Of a stretch of 53,871 nucleotides of DNA, positions 20,323 to 30,933 are shown piece by piece; the first letter of the stretch is position 1; each line of letters opens with the position of its first letter. The notes under the pieces were generated by a model. It saw only the letters and a list, made by a program, of their open reading frames with translations. It was not told the DNA's origin and searched no databases. The translations under genes were made by a program, and so were the position numbers. Source of the DNA: Parcubacteria group bacterium M6-OD1-4 (GTDB taxonomy: Bacteria > Patescibacteriota > Patescibacteriia > Patescibacteriales > UBA12465); contig LSNS01000011.1 in the NCBI GenBank assembly GCA_003056205.1, positions 1-53,871 on the forward strand, in the 5' to 3' direction.

Positions 20323-21237
20323 TTATATTGCTCGTAACTTTTTAATTCTTTCTTGAATAGGTGGATGATCAGCTAAAGCCCTGCTCAACCAACCCCTTTT
20401 CTTGCGACCACCAATATCTTTTTTAAAAGGTGAAGCAATATAAAGATGAGCAGTCGCTCGATTAGCTTCTCGGAGAGGTTTCCGATCACCAGCAATTTTT
20501 TCCAAAGCTCGTGCTAAACCTTCGGGATAACGAGTCAACAAAGCACTATCAGCATCGGCTAAATACTCTCGTTTTCGAGAAATAGCAAATTGCATTAAAT
20601 AGGCAAAAAGTGGAGCGAGAATAGAAAAAGCAATAGCGGCAATAAACATCACCGTCCCCAACTGTCCTTCTCCTTGAGAATTGCCTCTTCTTCCCCCACC
20701 TAAAAAAGTCCAATTCCGAAACCAGTCCGCTAACAAAACAACAATACCAACCAAAACTGTCACCATCGTTGCTAACAAAATATCACGATTACCAATATGC
20801 GATAATTCATGACCAATCACTCCTTCTAATTCTGGTTTATCTAAAATCTGGAGTAAGCCACTGGTAACAACTAAAACCGCATGGTTTTTATCACGCCCAG
20901 TTGAAAAAGCATTTAAGGCCGAGTCATTAATAATATATATTTTAGGCAAAGGGAGACCAGCGGTAATACAAAGATTTTCGACAATTTGGTAGAGATCACG
21001 AGCATTATCTCGAGAAACCAACTTAGCTTTACTCATCGCTAAAACCATCTTATCGCTATACCAATAACTGATTAAACTATAAGATAAACTGAAGATAACC
21101 ACAATATATAAAATGGCTGGATTTTGAAATTCATAACTAAAAATATAACCAACAATCATGATCACTATTAAAAAACTAGCCAGTAACCACCAAGTTTTCC
21201 GACGATTAGCATCACTTTGATTATAAAGAGTGGCCAT
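20323..21237 (-). CDS. htpX: Zinc metalloprotease HtpX
   Basis: GVIGHELSHIGNRD (HExxH), NAFSTGRDKNHAVLVVTSGLL, DHPPIQERIKKL. Confidence 0.96.
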   Translation of the reverse strand: MATLYNQSDANRRKTWWLLASFLIVIMIVGYIFSYEFQNPAILYIVVIFSLSYSLISYWYSDKMVLAMSKAKLVSRDNARDLYQIVENLCITAGLPLPKIYIINDSALNAFSTGRDKNHAVLVVTSGLLQILDKPELEGVIGHELSHIGNRDILLATMVTVLVGIVVLLADWFRNWTFLGGGRRGNSQGEGQLGTVMFIAAIAFSILAPLFAYLMQFAISRKREYLADADSALLTRYPEGLARALEKIAGDRKPLREANRATAHLYIASPFKKDIGGRKKRGWLSRALADHPPIQERIKKLRAI

Positions 21238-21273
21238 ATATTATTTGATAAGATAAATCAGACCCAGATACTG

Positions 21274-21831
21274 CTAGAATTTTACATCAACGACCTGACG
21301 TTCTTGGTCATTAGCTAATTGAAAGAATTTCTTGGCTGTAAAACCAAGCATTCGACCAAAAATATTAGTTGGGAAAATTTGTAACTTAGTGTTGAAGTCC
21401 CGAACATTACCATTATAAAAACGTCGCGAAGCCATAATCTTATTTTCAGTATCCGTTAATTCATTCTGTAAATCTAAGAAATTTTGGCTTGCTTTCAAAT
21501 CTGGATAATTCTCAGCTAAAGCAAATAAAGATTTCAAAGTTGATGAGAGAGCATTTTCAGCCGCCAATTTTTTCTCAACATTTTCTCCACTGGTCGCCAT
21601 TGCTTGATTACGAGCAGCCACTACTTTTTCAAAAGTACCCTGTTCATGGGCCGCATAACCCTTAACTGTACTTACTAAATTAGGAATTAAATCATAGCGA
21701 CGTTTCATTTGCACGTCCATATCACTATAACTTTCGGCGACTCTATTTTTGAGACGAATTAAACCGTTGTACATTGCCATCATCATTAATAGCAAGATGA
21801 GAACAACAGCCACAATAATCCAAGTAATCAT
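21274..21831 (-). CDS. lemA: LemA family protein
   Basis: N-terminal TM, RRYDLIPNLVSTVKGYAAHE, ARNQAM, ENYPDLKASQNF, FPTNIFGRMLGF. Confidence 0.96.
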   Translation of the reverse strand: MITWIIVAVVLILLLMMMAMYNGLIRLKNRVAESYSDMDVQMKRRYDLIPNLVSTVKGYAAHEQGTFEKVVAARNQAMATSGENVEKKLAAENALSSTLKSLFALAENYPDLKASQNFLDLQNELTDTENKIMASRRFYNGNVRDFNTKLQIFPTNIFGRMLGFTAKKFFQLANDQERQVVDVKF

Positions 21832-21905
21832 ACATTTTTTAACTAATAACTAACAGTCTTAATCTATTAGTTAATAATTTTAATTATTTAATAAAAGCAA
21901 TTTAA

Positions 21906-24900
21906 TTATTTTTCTAAACTTAATAAAATAACTTGATCAGCAAACTTCAGTTCCCGTTGCTGTTGACTACTGACTTGCTCTGGAAGACCGGGCAAAAAAT
22001 CTCGGGCAAGAGTCTCTTTCATAATCGTGGTCTTCATTTCTAATAAACTTTGTTTTAAGGCGGAATCAGAAGTCTGATAATAAATTTGTACTTGATCTTG
22101 AAGAGTGAGCTTATTCTCTTTTCGTAATAAATTAAGAGAACGAATAATTTCTCGCTTTAAACCCTCTTGTTTTAACTCTGGACTTAAAACTGTATCTAAC
22201 TCTACTGTCAATTTGGGGGCTTGAGGCTTAGTAAATAATAAGTTCTGAATATTTAATTCGGCTAATACTAAGTCACGATATTCGGGATCAAGAGGAACCA
22301 TTCCTTGAACAGTTAAGCTAGCGAGCATTTGTCTAATTTTAATCTTAGCCATATCACGCTTTGCTAACCCTAACTCCGCAATTTTTCGGACCATGGACAT
22401 CTGTTGAAGAATTTTTTCTTCCCCGCGCTGTGAACCAAATCGTTGCCAAGTACGTTTAATAAAATTATTTCCCGATAGCTGGTCCGCTGGCCAAGATTCC
22501 AAATGAACTGATTGTTTCTCATCTTTAAAATTAAAACCAGTGGTTTTCTGCCAAATTCTCTCAGCAATAAAAGGCATAAATGGCGCCATCAACTTACTAA
22601 GAGTAATCAGGACGGCTTTGGTTGTTTTTAAAGCCAGAAACTTATCTTCTAGATTATCAGACTTAAAACGTTCTCGACTTCGTCGCAAATACCAGGTTGA
22701 TAATTCATCAATAAAAGCGGTAATCGCCCGAGAAGCTTTCACTAAATCATAAGCTTCTAAAGAAGTAGTTACTTTATTAACCAATAATTTTAACTCTAAC
22801 AAAATCCAACGGTCCAAAACATTTTCGCTAACTTGTTCATTATCTTTCAAATCTTCTTTAACATCTTGATCAGATTCTAAAGCAAACATTTCATAGAATT
22901 TATAAACGTTTTCTAAAATCAAAATATTCTTCCGTAAAGCTTCTTGAACCCCTTTTTCCGAAAAGTTTAAATTTTCCGCTAACATTACCGGAGAAGATAA
23001 TAAATAAGCTCGTAAAGCATCAGAACTATATTTTTCCATAATCACTAGGGGATCAGGGTAATTATGTAAACGTTTAGACATTTTCTTGCCGTCTTCCGCC
23101 AACACAATGCCATTGACAATAACATTACTAAAAGCCCTTTTTTGAAATAAGCCTCCCGCTAAAACATGCAAATAATAAAACCAAGTACGGGTTTGATCAA
23201 TTCCCTCCGCAATAAACTGCGCCGGAAAATTATGTTCAAATTTACTTTTGTTTTCAACTGGATAATGAAGTTCGGCAAAAGGCATTGCCCCAGATTCAAA
23301 CCAACAATCTAAAACATCACTCACTCTTTTCATTTCTCCCTCACATTTCTGACACTTAAAAGTTAGAGGATCAACTTTATCTTTATGAATATCTTTAATT
23401 TCTGTGCCAGTTAATTTTTCTAATTCAGCAACACTACCAACCACCTTCCGCGCTCCACAAGAAGTACACTCCCAAATGGGAATAACACTGGCCCAAAAGC
23501 GTTGACGAGAAATTGACCAATCATGAGCACCCTGTAGCCAATTACCAAAACGACCTTCTTTCACATAGCTGGGCGACCAATTAATACCCTTGGCAGTCTT
23601 TAGTAACTCTTTCTTGATCTTCACAACGTTAACAAACCAGGAAGAAGTAGCATAATTAAGCAAAGGGGTTTCACAACGCCAACAATGCGGATAACTATGC
23701 TCATATTTTTCTTTACTAAAAAGAGTTTCATGAGCGGCTAAATATTTGATAATTTCCACATCAGTGGCCTGAGGATTATCCGCTGGCTTAACATGTAAAC
23801 CCGGGAAATCTTTTACTTCTGCTTTAAAAATACCATCCAAACCAACATGCTGAATAAAAGGTAGCTTTTTTTCCTTCCCCAATTTCATGTCTTCCTCACC
23901 AAAAGCTGGAGCAAGATGAACAATCCCAGTACCATCAGTAGTGGTGACAAAATCAGCTAGATACACCTTCCAACCTTGTTCTCTATTTTTTAAAGAATGA
24001 TCGTGATAATAATAATCAAAAACTGGACGATAGGCTCGACCACTTAAATCATAACCTTCATATCTCTCCACAATCTCATAGTTTCCTTCTGGAAAAACAT
24101 GTTCCAAACGTTTTTTAGCGACAATATAATGAGCATCAGCAACCTTGACTTTAACATATTTAATATCTCCGCCAACTGCTAAAGCAACGTTGGCAATTAA
24201 AGTCCAAGGCGTCGTTGTCCAAGCCAATAAATAAGTTCCCGGTTCATCAATTAATTCAAACTTAGCAGTAACTGCTAAATCCTTGACGTCCCAATAACCT
24301 TCAGCAACTTCTGATTGGGATAAAGTAGTTTCACAACGAGGACAAATATGCATTGAACGATAATCTTTGTAAATCAAATCTTGGTCCCATAAACGTTTAA
24401 AAGCCCACCAAACTGAGTCCATAAAATTCAAGTCCATTGTCCGATAAGCATGTTTCATATCAGCCCAACGTCCTAAACGCCGAATAATTTTTTGCCAATC
24501 ATCAACATAAGTTAAAACTTGAGTTCGACACAAATTATTGAATTTTGCTACTCCTAAATCTTCCACTTCTTTTTTGCTTTTTGTCCCTAATTCCTTCTCA
24601 ACAATATTCTCAATTGGTAAACCATGACAGTCCCAACCCCATTTTCGTTCCACATGATAACCCCGCATAGTTTGATAACGCGGAATAGCATCTTTAATTA
24701 AACTAGCAACAATATGTCCATAATGCGGAGTACCCGTCGCAAAAGGCGGACCATCATAAAAAGTATATTCTCCTCGTAAAGATTCTTTTTGTAAAGTTTT
24801 CTGAAAAGTATCAGCCCGCTCCCAAAAATCTAAGACCTCTTCTTCTTGCTGAGGAATGGAAAGCGGAATTATTTTTTTTGTTTCTTCCAGTTTAGAAAAA

Positions 24901-24959
24901 GACAAAGAGCTGTCTATTTGCTGTTTTTCTTCGGACATAAAGATTATTTTAATTTTCAA
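21906..24959 (-). CDS. ileS: Isoleucyl-tRNA synthetase, eukaryote/archaeal-like type
   Basis: FYDGPPFATGTPHYGHIVASLIKDAIPRYQTMRGYHVERKWGWDCHGLPIE; KMSKR. Confidence 0.96.
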   Translation of the reverse strand: MKIKIIFMSEEKQQIDSSLSFSKLEETKKIIPLSIPQQEEEVLDFWERADTFQKTLQKESLRGEYTFYDGPPFATGTPHYGHIVASLIKDAIPRYQTMRGYHVERKWGWDCHGLPIENIVEKELGTKSKKEVEDLGVAKFNNLCRTQVLTYVDDWQKIIRRLGRWADMKHAYRTMDLNFMDSVWWAFKRLWDQDLIYKDYRSMHICPRCETTLSQSEVAEGYWDVKDLAVTAKFELIDEPGTYLLAWTTTPWTLIANVALAVGGDIKYVKVKVADAHYIVAKKRLEHVFPEGNYEIVERYEGYDLSGRAYRPVFDYYYHDHSLKNREQGWKVYLADFVTTTDGTGIVHLAPAFGEEDMKLGKEKKLPFIQHVGLDGIFKAEVKDFPGLHVKPADNPQATDVEIIKYLAAHETLFSKEKYEHSYPHCWRCETPLLNYATSSWFVNVVKIKKELLKTAKGINWSPSYVKEGRFGNWLQGAHDWSISRQRFWASVIPIWECTSCGARKVVGSVAELEKLTGTEIKDIHKDKVDPLTFKCQKCEGEMKRVSDVLDCWFESGAMPFAELHYPVENKSKFEHNFPAQFIAEGIDQTRTWFYYLHVLAGGLFQKRAFSNVIVNGIVLAEDGKKMSKRLHNYPDPLVIMEKYSSDALRAYLLSSPVMLAENLNFSEKGVQEALRKNILILENVYKFYEMFALESDQDVKEDLKDNEQVSENVLDRWILLELKLLVNKVTTSLEAYDLVKASRAITAFIDELSTWYLRRSRERFKSDNLEDKFLALKTTKAVLITLSKLMAPFMPFIAERIWQKTTGFNFKDEKQSVHLESWPADQLSGNNFIKRTWQRFGSQRGEEKILQQMSMVRKIAELGLAKRDMAKIKIRQMLASLTVQGMVPLDPEYRDLVLAELNIQNLLFTKPQAPKLTVELDTVLSPELKQEGLKREIIRSLNLLRKENKLTLQDQVQIYYQTSDSALKQSLLEMKTTIMKETLARDFLPGLPEQVSSQQQRELKFADQVILLSLEK

Positions 24960-25069
24960 GCTTTAATTCTGATAAGATTCTTTCGATATTTTACAAATTT
25001 TACCCTTTAAACTTAACACGAAGAGACAGAAAAATCAAGAATAAAGCCTAATAACACTTATTATAAAAG

Positions 25070-25105
25070 ATTAAAAAAATAGACATTTTAAATGCCTACT
25101 CTTTT
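25070..25105 (-). terminator. Rho-independent terminator
   Basis: Minus strand TAGGCATTTAAAATGTCTA stem followed by TTTTTT, downstream of the 25132-25842 ORF. Confidence 0.7.
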
Positions 25106-25131
25106 TAATATGTTTAAAGTTATTTTTATCA

Positions 25132-25842
25132 CTAATTTTTCCGCCGAGCCTGACTATAGGGATGAATATCACCCCAAGGATCACGACCACTTTCATCATA
25201 TTCAATTTCTTCTTCATTGTTAGAAAACTTTTGAGACTGAGAATCCTGAGAAGAGCGTGAAAAAGACGAATGGGGATTTCTTTTTTTTGTTTTGCCTCTA
25301 GCAACTTTGGCTTTTGGCTTATTTTGAAGCTGGGCTTCAGCATCTAAAAAATCTTTATGTAAAACATAAAGACGAGCAATTTCCTGATAAATTTCCTGTT
25401 CGCCATTAGTCGGGTCAACGGTTAGCCAATAAAGCTTCTCCTTCTCTTTTATTTTCTCTTTTCGAGCTGAAGATGATAGACGTTGCCAATCTACCCGCTG
25501 ATCAAATTCTCGATAATCTTTCTTAAATTGTAAATAGCGTTGATGATAGACTTTTAATTCTGGAAGAAATTCTTGAAAGTCTGCTCGAGAAAGATACTCT
25601 TGACGAGTCGTTAATAAGTAATGTAAACGTTCTAATTTTTGTGGACTAAATTTTTTGCTTTCTAATATTTCCAAATTTTCTGTCGGGGCTATTCTTTCAG
25701 AGCTTCTAACTTCGTTGATTTGCTGTCCACCTTTTTCTTTCTCTGCTCGTTCTAGTTTTCGCCCCAACTCTAATTCTGAAGAAGCCTTTTCCTCTTCTCT
25801 TTGATCAAAAATATTAAAAAAATTTAATTGCTTATCAGACAT
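25132..25842 (-). CDS. Hypothetical charged protein
   Basis: 236-aa ORF directly downstream of secA; no recognised motif. Confidence 0.7.
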   Translation of the reverse strand: MSDKQLNFFNIFDQREEEKASSELELGRKLERAEKEKGGQQINEVRSSERIAPTENLEILESKKFSPQKLERLHYLLTTRQEYLSRADFQEFLPELKVYHQRYLQFKKDYREFDQRVDWQRLSSSARKEKIKEKEKLYWLTVDPTNGEQEIYQEIARLYVLHKDFLDAEAQLQNKPKAKVARGKTKKRNPHSSFSRSSQDSQSQKFSNNEEEIEYDESGRDPWGDIHPYSQARRKN

Positions 25843-25864
25843 ATTCTAAGAAAATATTAAAATT

Positions 25865-28672
25865 TTATTTTCCGTGGCAATGTTTATATTTTTTGCCAGA
25901 ACCACAAGGACAAGGATCGTTACGACCAATTTTTTTGCCACTAGCATCTTTTTCTTTTTCAGGAACTAAATCTAAGGAATCATCGGCCTCACTCTGACGA
26001 TGCATTTGCTTTTCAGCACCACTAAAACTCAATTTCTTCTCCATTCTTTGATTGGCAAAAAGATTAAGACCAGGAGCAGTTGTCAGGCGGAGAGCATCAC
26101 CAGTTTTATAAATAGCATAAACCACTTGTTTGTTAATTAAACCATTTAATTCCTGATAAAGACGATAAGCTTCTTTTTTATACTCCACCAAAGGATCGTG
26201 TTGTCCATAACCCCGCAAACCAATTCCCTGACGTAAATAGTCAATGGTTTCCAAGTGTTCCACCCATAATTCATCAATAGATTTAATTAAAATCCCTTTT
26301 TCAACATCTAAAAATCGCAAATTAGCCCGTTCAAAATCTTCATTCAAAGTTCGATAACGTTGCTCCGCTTCCGTTTGTAGATAATTAATAATATTCTCCC
26401 GTGCTAAATCTTTCGTCTTATAATCTTTTATAAAACTTTCCAGTTTTTCCAAAACTGAAGATTCCACAGTCCAAATAGTTTGAACAGTTTCATAAATTTC
26501 TTTGATATTCCAATCAGCAATATTATCAGCACTGGTATGAAAATGAACTAAATCTTGAATTTCATTTTTAACCATTTCTAAAATAATAGCACTAAGATTA
26601 TCTGTTTCCGAAACAACAACAGCCCCAGAAGAATCAGTAGTTGGAGAAGAATCCTCGGCAGGAGAAACTGGTGCAGAGGTGGTTGGGGTTTGGGTGGTCT
26701 TTTCTTCGGCTAGCATTCCTTCAGAAATCTCAATAATTCGCCGCCGACGATGATAAATCGCTTCCCGGTGACGATTAATGACATCATCATATTCCACTAA
26801 GTGTTTCCGAGTATCAAAGTTATTGCCCTCTACTTTCCGTTGGGCACTTTCAATGGATTTGGAAATCATTTTATTCTCAATCGGCATGTCCGCGGGCACT
26901 TTCAAAGTTTCCATTAAGCGTCGCATCTTATCACCTCCGAAAATACGCATTAAATCATCTTCGGTAGAAACATAAAATTGTGATGAGCCTGGATCTCCCT
27001 GACGACCAGCACGACCACGCAACTGATTATCAATTCGACGAGATTCGTGTCGTTCTGTTCCCACCACATGTAAACCACCGGCTTGACGAACTGCTTCCTG
27101 CTCAGCTTTGAGAGGTGGATTTCCTCCTAGAATAATATCTACTCCACGACCAGCCATATTAGTCGCCAAAGTGATTGCTCCTCGTCGTCCAGCCTGAGCA
27201 ATAGTTTCTGCTTCCTTTTGGTGGTTTTTGGCATTCAACATACTAGGGCGCAAACCCTCTCTCTCCATTAGTTCAGCTAATAATTCATTTTTTTCAATGG
27301 AAATTGTTCCAATTAAAATTGGTTGTCCAGCCTCATGTCGTTTTTTAATATCTTTAATGACCGCCCGAAACTTATCTTCTTCGGTCCGGTAAATAAAATC
27401 ATTAAAATCTTTTCTAATATTTGGTCGGTGGGTAGGGATAACCACAGTTTCTAATTTATAAATCTCATGAAATTCCTCAGCTTCGGTTACTGCCGTTCCG
27501 GTCATTCCAGACAATTTATGGTAGAGACGAAATAAATTCTGAAAGGTAATCGTCGCCATAGTCTGTGATTCTTTTTGGACTTTCACTCCTTCCTTGGCTT
27601 CAATCGCCTGGTGTAGCCCTTCGCTATAACGTCGTCCAGGCATTAAACGTCCGGTAAATTCATCGACAATCATAATTTCATTATCTTTGACCACATAATC
27701 TTTATCACGTTTAAAAAGTACTCGGGCTTTTAAAGCTTGTTCTAAATGCAAAACTTCCTTCACGCCCCCTTCGACATAAATATTCCCAATACCCAAAATC
27801 TTTTCTACTTTATTAATTCCATTCTCTGTAAGAGTTGCCGCCCGCATTTTTTCATCAATATTATAATCTTTGTCTTCTTCTAAATTAGCAACAATTTGGG
27901 AAAATTTAGCATATTTATCAACATTTTCTTCGGCCATTGCACTAATAATTAACGGCGTACGCGCTTCATCAATTAAAATGGAATCAATTTCATCTACAAT
28001 GGCATAGTTTAAAGAACGCTGGACAGCTTGGTCTAAAGTATAAATCATATTATCGCGAAGATAATCGAAACCAAACTCATTATTTGTCCCATAAGTAACA
28101 TCCGCATAATAAGCTTCTCGACGAGGAACGGAACGGAAATGTTTTAAACGTTCATCATACTGATCAGAGTCAGTATATTCTGGATCATAAAGGTAAGCAT
28201 TCTCGTTGACGATTACTCCCGTAGACATCCCTAAAAAATGAAAAACTGGTGCCATCCAACCAGCGCCTAATCGTGCTAAATAATCATTAACGGTAATTAA
28301 ATGAACGCCCTTCTCTTCTAAAGCATTTAAGTAGAGAGGTAAAGTAGCAACTAAGGTTTTTCCTTCTCCAGTTTTCATTTCCGCAATCTCTCCCCGATGT
28401 AAAACAATTCCCCCAATTAATTGGACGTCAAAATGTCGTTGTTTTAAAACCCGCCAAGCCGCCTCCCGAACAGTCGCAAAAGCTTCGGGTAATAAATCAT
28501 CTAAGGTTTTTCCTTTTTTTAGACGCTCCCGAAATTCAACAGATTTTGATTTTATCTCTTCATCACTAAGTTTTTTTAAGGCCGGCTCAAAACTACCAAT
28601 TTGTTCCACTAGCCCTTGCATACTTTTAATTATTTTATCATTCGGATCGGGAAAAAGCTTAAAAATTTTCAT
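25865..28672 (-). CDS. secA: Preprotein translocase subunit SecA
   Basis: EMKTGEGKTLVATLPLYLNAL, VDEIDSILIDEARTPLIIS, NMAGRGVDIILGG, C-terminal CPCGSGKKYKHC zinc motif. Confidence 0.98.
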   Translation of the reverse strand: MKIFKLFPDPNDKIIKSMQGLVEQIGSFEPALKKLSDEEIKSKSVEFRERLKKGKTLDDLLPEAFATVREAAWRVLKQRHFDVQLIGGIVLHRGEIAEMKTGEGKTLVATLPLYLNALEEKGVHLITVNDYLARLGAGWMAPVFHFLGMSTGVIVNENAYLYDPEYTDSDQYDERLKHFRSVPRREAYYADVTYGTNNEFGFDYLRDNMIYTLDQAVQRSLNYAIVDEIDSILIDEARTPLIISAMAEENVDKYAKFSQIVANLEEDKDYNIDEKMRAATLTENGINKVEKILGIGNIYVEGGVKEVLHLEQALKARVLFKRDKDYVVKDNEIMIVDEFTGRLMPGRRYSEGLHQAIEAKEGVKVQKESQTMATITFQNLFRLYHKLSGMTGTAVTEAEEFHEIYKLETVVIPTHRPNIRKDFNDFIYRTEEDKFRAVIKDIKKRHEAGQPILIGTISIEKNELLAELMEREGLRPSMLNAKNHQKEAETIAQAGRRGAITLATNMAGRGVDIILGGNPPLKAEQEAVRQAGGLHVVGTERHESRRIDNQLRGRAGRQGDPGSSQFYVSTEDDLMRIFGGDKMRRLMETLKVPADMPIENKMISKSIESAQRKVEGNNFDTRKHLVEYDDVINRHREAIYHRRRRIIEISEGMLAEEKTTQTPTTSAPVSPAEDSSPTTDSSGAVVVSETDNLSAIILEMVKNEIQDLVHFHTSADNIADWNIKEIYETVQTIWTVESSVLEKLESFIKDYKTKDLARENIINYLQTEAEQRYRTLNEDFERANLRFLDVEKGILIKSIDELWVEHLETIDYLRQGIGLRGYGQHDPLVEYKKEAYRLYQELNGLINKQVVYAIYKTGDALRLTTAPGLNLFANQRMEKKLSFSGAEKQMHRQSEADDSLDLVPEKEKDASGKKIGRNDPCPCGSGKKYKHCHGK

Positions 28673-28698
28673 AAACTTTAATAATATTATTACTTAAA

Positions 28699-29022
28699 CT
28701 AAGCGTTTCGTCGCTTCGTGATTAATTTTTCTTTATACTTTTTAATTACTAATTCTAAATGGTCTTTGACCTTGTCAATCGCTTTATATAAATCCTTCTC
28801 AGTTTTTTCGACCCGCAACAAACGTCGGGGAACTTCTAGATTAACTTCAGCCCGAAAGATTTCTCCTTTGCGACGGGCACCGAGAGTCTTTTCAACCTCA
28901 ACATCACAATTAATAACCGGAACATCACCCAAATATTTTTCTAAATAATTCATTTTAAGTTGAAGATAGTCCCGAATTGCTGGACTTAATTCTAATTTAG
29001 TCGCTTTGATATTAATTTTCAT
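28699..29022 (-). CDS. hpf: Ribosome hibernation promoting factor family protein
   Basis: MKINIKATKLELSPAIRDYLQLKMNYLEKYLG...; ATG at 29022 preferred. Confidence 0.92.
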   Translation of the reverse strand: MKINIKATKLELSPAIRDYLQLKMNYLEKYLGDVPVINCDVEVEKTLGARRKGEIFRAEVNLEVPRRLLRVEKTEKDLYKAIDKVKDHLELVIKKYKEKLITKRRNA

Positions 29023-29098
29023 ATAATTATGATAATTCACTTCCCAACTTTCCAAGGCTCTTGATAATATTAGTACCTAATAGAATTAGAGCAGAAAG

Positions 29099-30259
29099 TT
29101 AAAACAAGCGAATAATATCTTTGTAAGTAACAAATAAAATAAGAACCATTAAGAGTAAGAAACCAATATTATGAATTAAATTCTCTGTTTCTCGCCGAAC
29201 AGGTTTTCCTTTAAATTTTTCAATAATCAAAAAGAGAATTCGTCCGCCGTCCAAAGCAGGAAAAGGCAGAATATTAATGACCGCTAAGTTTAAAGAAAGT
29301 AAGGCGGTAAATTGTAAAAGATAAGAAAAACCTAAACGAGCAGCTTGACCAGTAATATTAGCAATACCAATTGGACCAGCAAATTGGGCGGTAACACTTT
29401 GACCACGAAAAAGCTCAGCAACTAATAACCAAAGCGAAATAAAAATCTGTCCCAGAAGCCAACCTGTAGTTTTTAAACCCTCCCAAATTGCCCACCAGAA
29501 AGGATAAGAGACTAAACCAGAATAAGAAATTCCCACTCCAATTAAGGCGCGTTGGCCATTTTTAGCTTGGGGTTCAACTTGAACTGTCTGTTCCTGACCA
29601 CCCCGCTTAATAACTAAAACTGTTTTTTGATTAGCACGGCTAGCTATTACATCTTGAAGAGTTTTTTCGTTTTTAATTTGAATATGATTAACTTCTAAAA
29701 GAAGATCACCATCTTTTAAACCAGCACGAGAAGCCGGAGAATTTGACAGCACTTGAGCAACCATCACCTGCGATTGAGTAATATGGGCTTGCGGACCTAA
29801 ATTACCACGAGATTGAGGCATGCCGATTAAATAGCCCCAAGAGAACAGAAACCAGGCCAGCAAAATATTCATAATCACCCCCGCTGACAAAATCAAAACT
29901 CGTTGCCAAATTCGTTTAGAAGCAAAACTATTAGTCGCTTCTTTTTCCTCACCATCCTCTCCTTTAATTTTCACAAAACCACCGAGTGGTAACCAGTTTA
30001 AAGAATAAACAGTATTTTGTGGACCAGGAATTAAATCTTGATTTCGATTATTCTGTAATTGTTCAATTTTTTTATTCCCCCAAACTAAACGCCCATGTCC
30101 AGCTTGATTTCGATACCAACCAATTGCTCGTGGCGGAAAACCTAAACCAAATTCTTCCGCCTTTACTCCTAAGCGCCGGGCTGTAAAAAAATGTCCCGCC
30201 TCATGAGCAAAAACCAACACTGACAGCACAGCAATAAAAATAACAATCGTAAACAACAT
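29099..30259 (-). CDS. rseP: Site-2 protease RseP with PDZ domain
   Basis: VFAHEAGHFFTARRLGVKAEEFGLGFPPR, PDZ segment SPASRAGLKDGD, NILPFPALDGGRILFL. Confidence 0.95.
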   Translation of the reverse strand: MLFTIVIFIAVLSVLVFAHEAGHFFTARRLGVKAEEFGLGFPPRAIGWYRNQAGHGRLVWGNKKIEQLQNNRNQDLIPGPQNTVYSLNWLPLGGFVKIKGEDGEEKEATNSFASKRIWQRVLILSAGVIMNILLAWFLFSWGYLIGMPQSRGNLGPQAHITQSQVMVAQVLSNSPASRAGLKDGDLLLEVNHIQIKNEKTLQDVIASRANQKTVLVIKRGGQEQTVQVEPQAKNGQRALIGVGISYSGLVSYPFWWAIWEGLKTTGWLLGQIFISLWLLVAELFRGQSVTAQFAGPIGIANITGQAARLGFSYLLQFTALLSLNLAVINILPFPALDGGRILFLIIEKFKGKPVRRETENLIHNIGFLLLMVLILFVTYKDIIRLF

Positions 30260-30367
30260 AAAATTAAATTTCTAAACTAGCTAATAATTAATACGAAATT
30301 TTTATCTACTTAAATACTAAATTCAGCAAACAACAAAGAACAATTTAGCATATTATTCCCAGAAAAG

Positions 30368-30922
30368 CTAAATTTCCATAATGTCTTTCTCTTTGTTATC
30401 ACGAATATTTTTCAATTCTTCATTCTGTTTAGCAGAAAATTCATCCAACTCTTTAATAAAACGAAATTTATCATCTTCGGAAATTTCTTTATCTACAAAC
30501 ACTTTTTCAATAGAATTCTTAATATTATCTCGAACCGCCCGTAAACTAATTCGGGTTTTTTCCATTTTTTCGTTTAATTTCCGCACTAAATCTTGACGAT
30601 TTTCTTCGGTTAGAGGCGGAGCACTTAAACGTAATTTATCGCCTTCATTAACTACTCCTAAATTAAGATCCGCTTCAACAATTGCTTTTTCAATACTCTT
30701 CATAATTTTCTTATCCCAAGGAATAATCAAAATACTCCGAGCATCCGCCACGCTAATATTACTAACCGCATTGAGGGGATTTAAAATGTCATAAGCTTCC
30801 ACCTGAACTGTCTCTAAAATTGCTGGATTAATACGTCCCGTTCGTAAATTATTAATGTCTTGCCGAAAGAAATCTAAGGCTTTATTAAATTCACTTTGTC
30901 CGGCTTCTAGATATTGATTCAT
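30368..30922 (-). CDS. frr: Ribosome recycling factor
   Basis: LRTGRINPAILETVQVEAYDILNPLNAVSNISVADARSILIIPWDKK. Confidence 0.97.
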   Translation of the reverse strand: MNQYLEAGQSEFNKALDFFRQDINNLRTGRINPAILETVQVEAYDILNPLNAVSNISVADARSILIIPWDKKIMKSIEKAIVEADLNLGVVNEGDKLRLSAPPLTEENRQDLVRKLNEKMEKTRISLRAVRDNIKNSIEKVFVDKEISEDDKFRFIKELDEFSAKQNEELKNIRDNKEKDIMEI

Positions 30923-30933
30923 AGAATTAATGA

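Noticed and set aside
25071-25343. 90-aa minus-strand ORF overlapping the hypothetical protein downstream of secA
   Set aside because: Alternate frame of the 25132-25842 gene; runs through the terminator hairpin.
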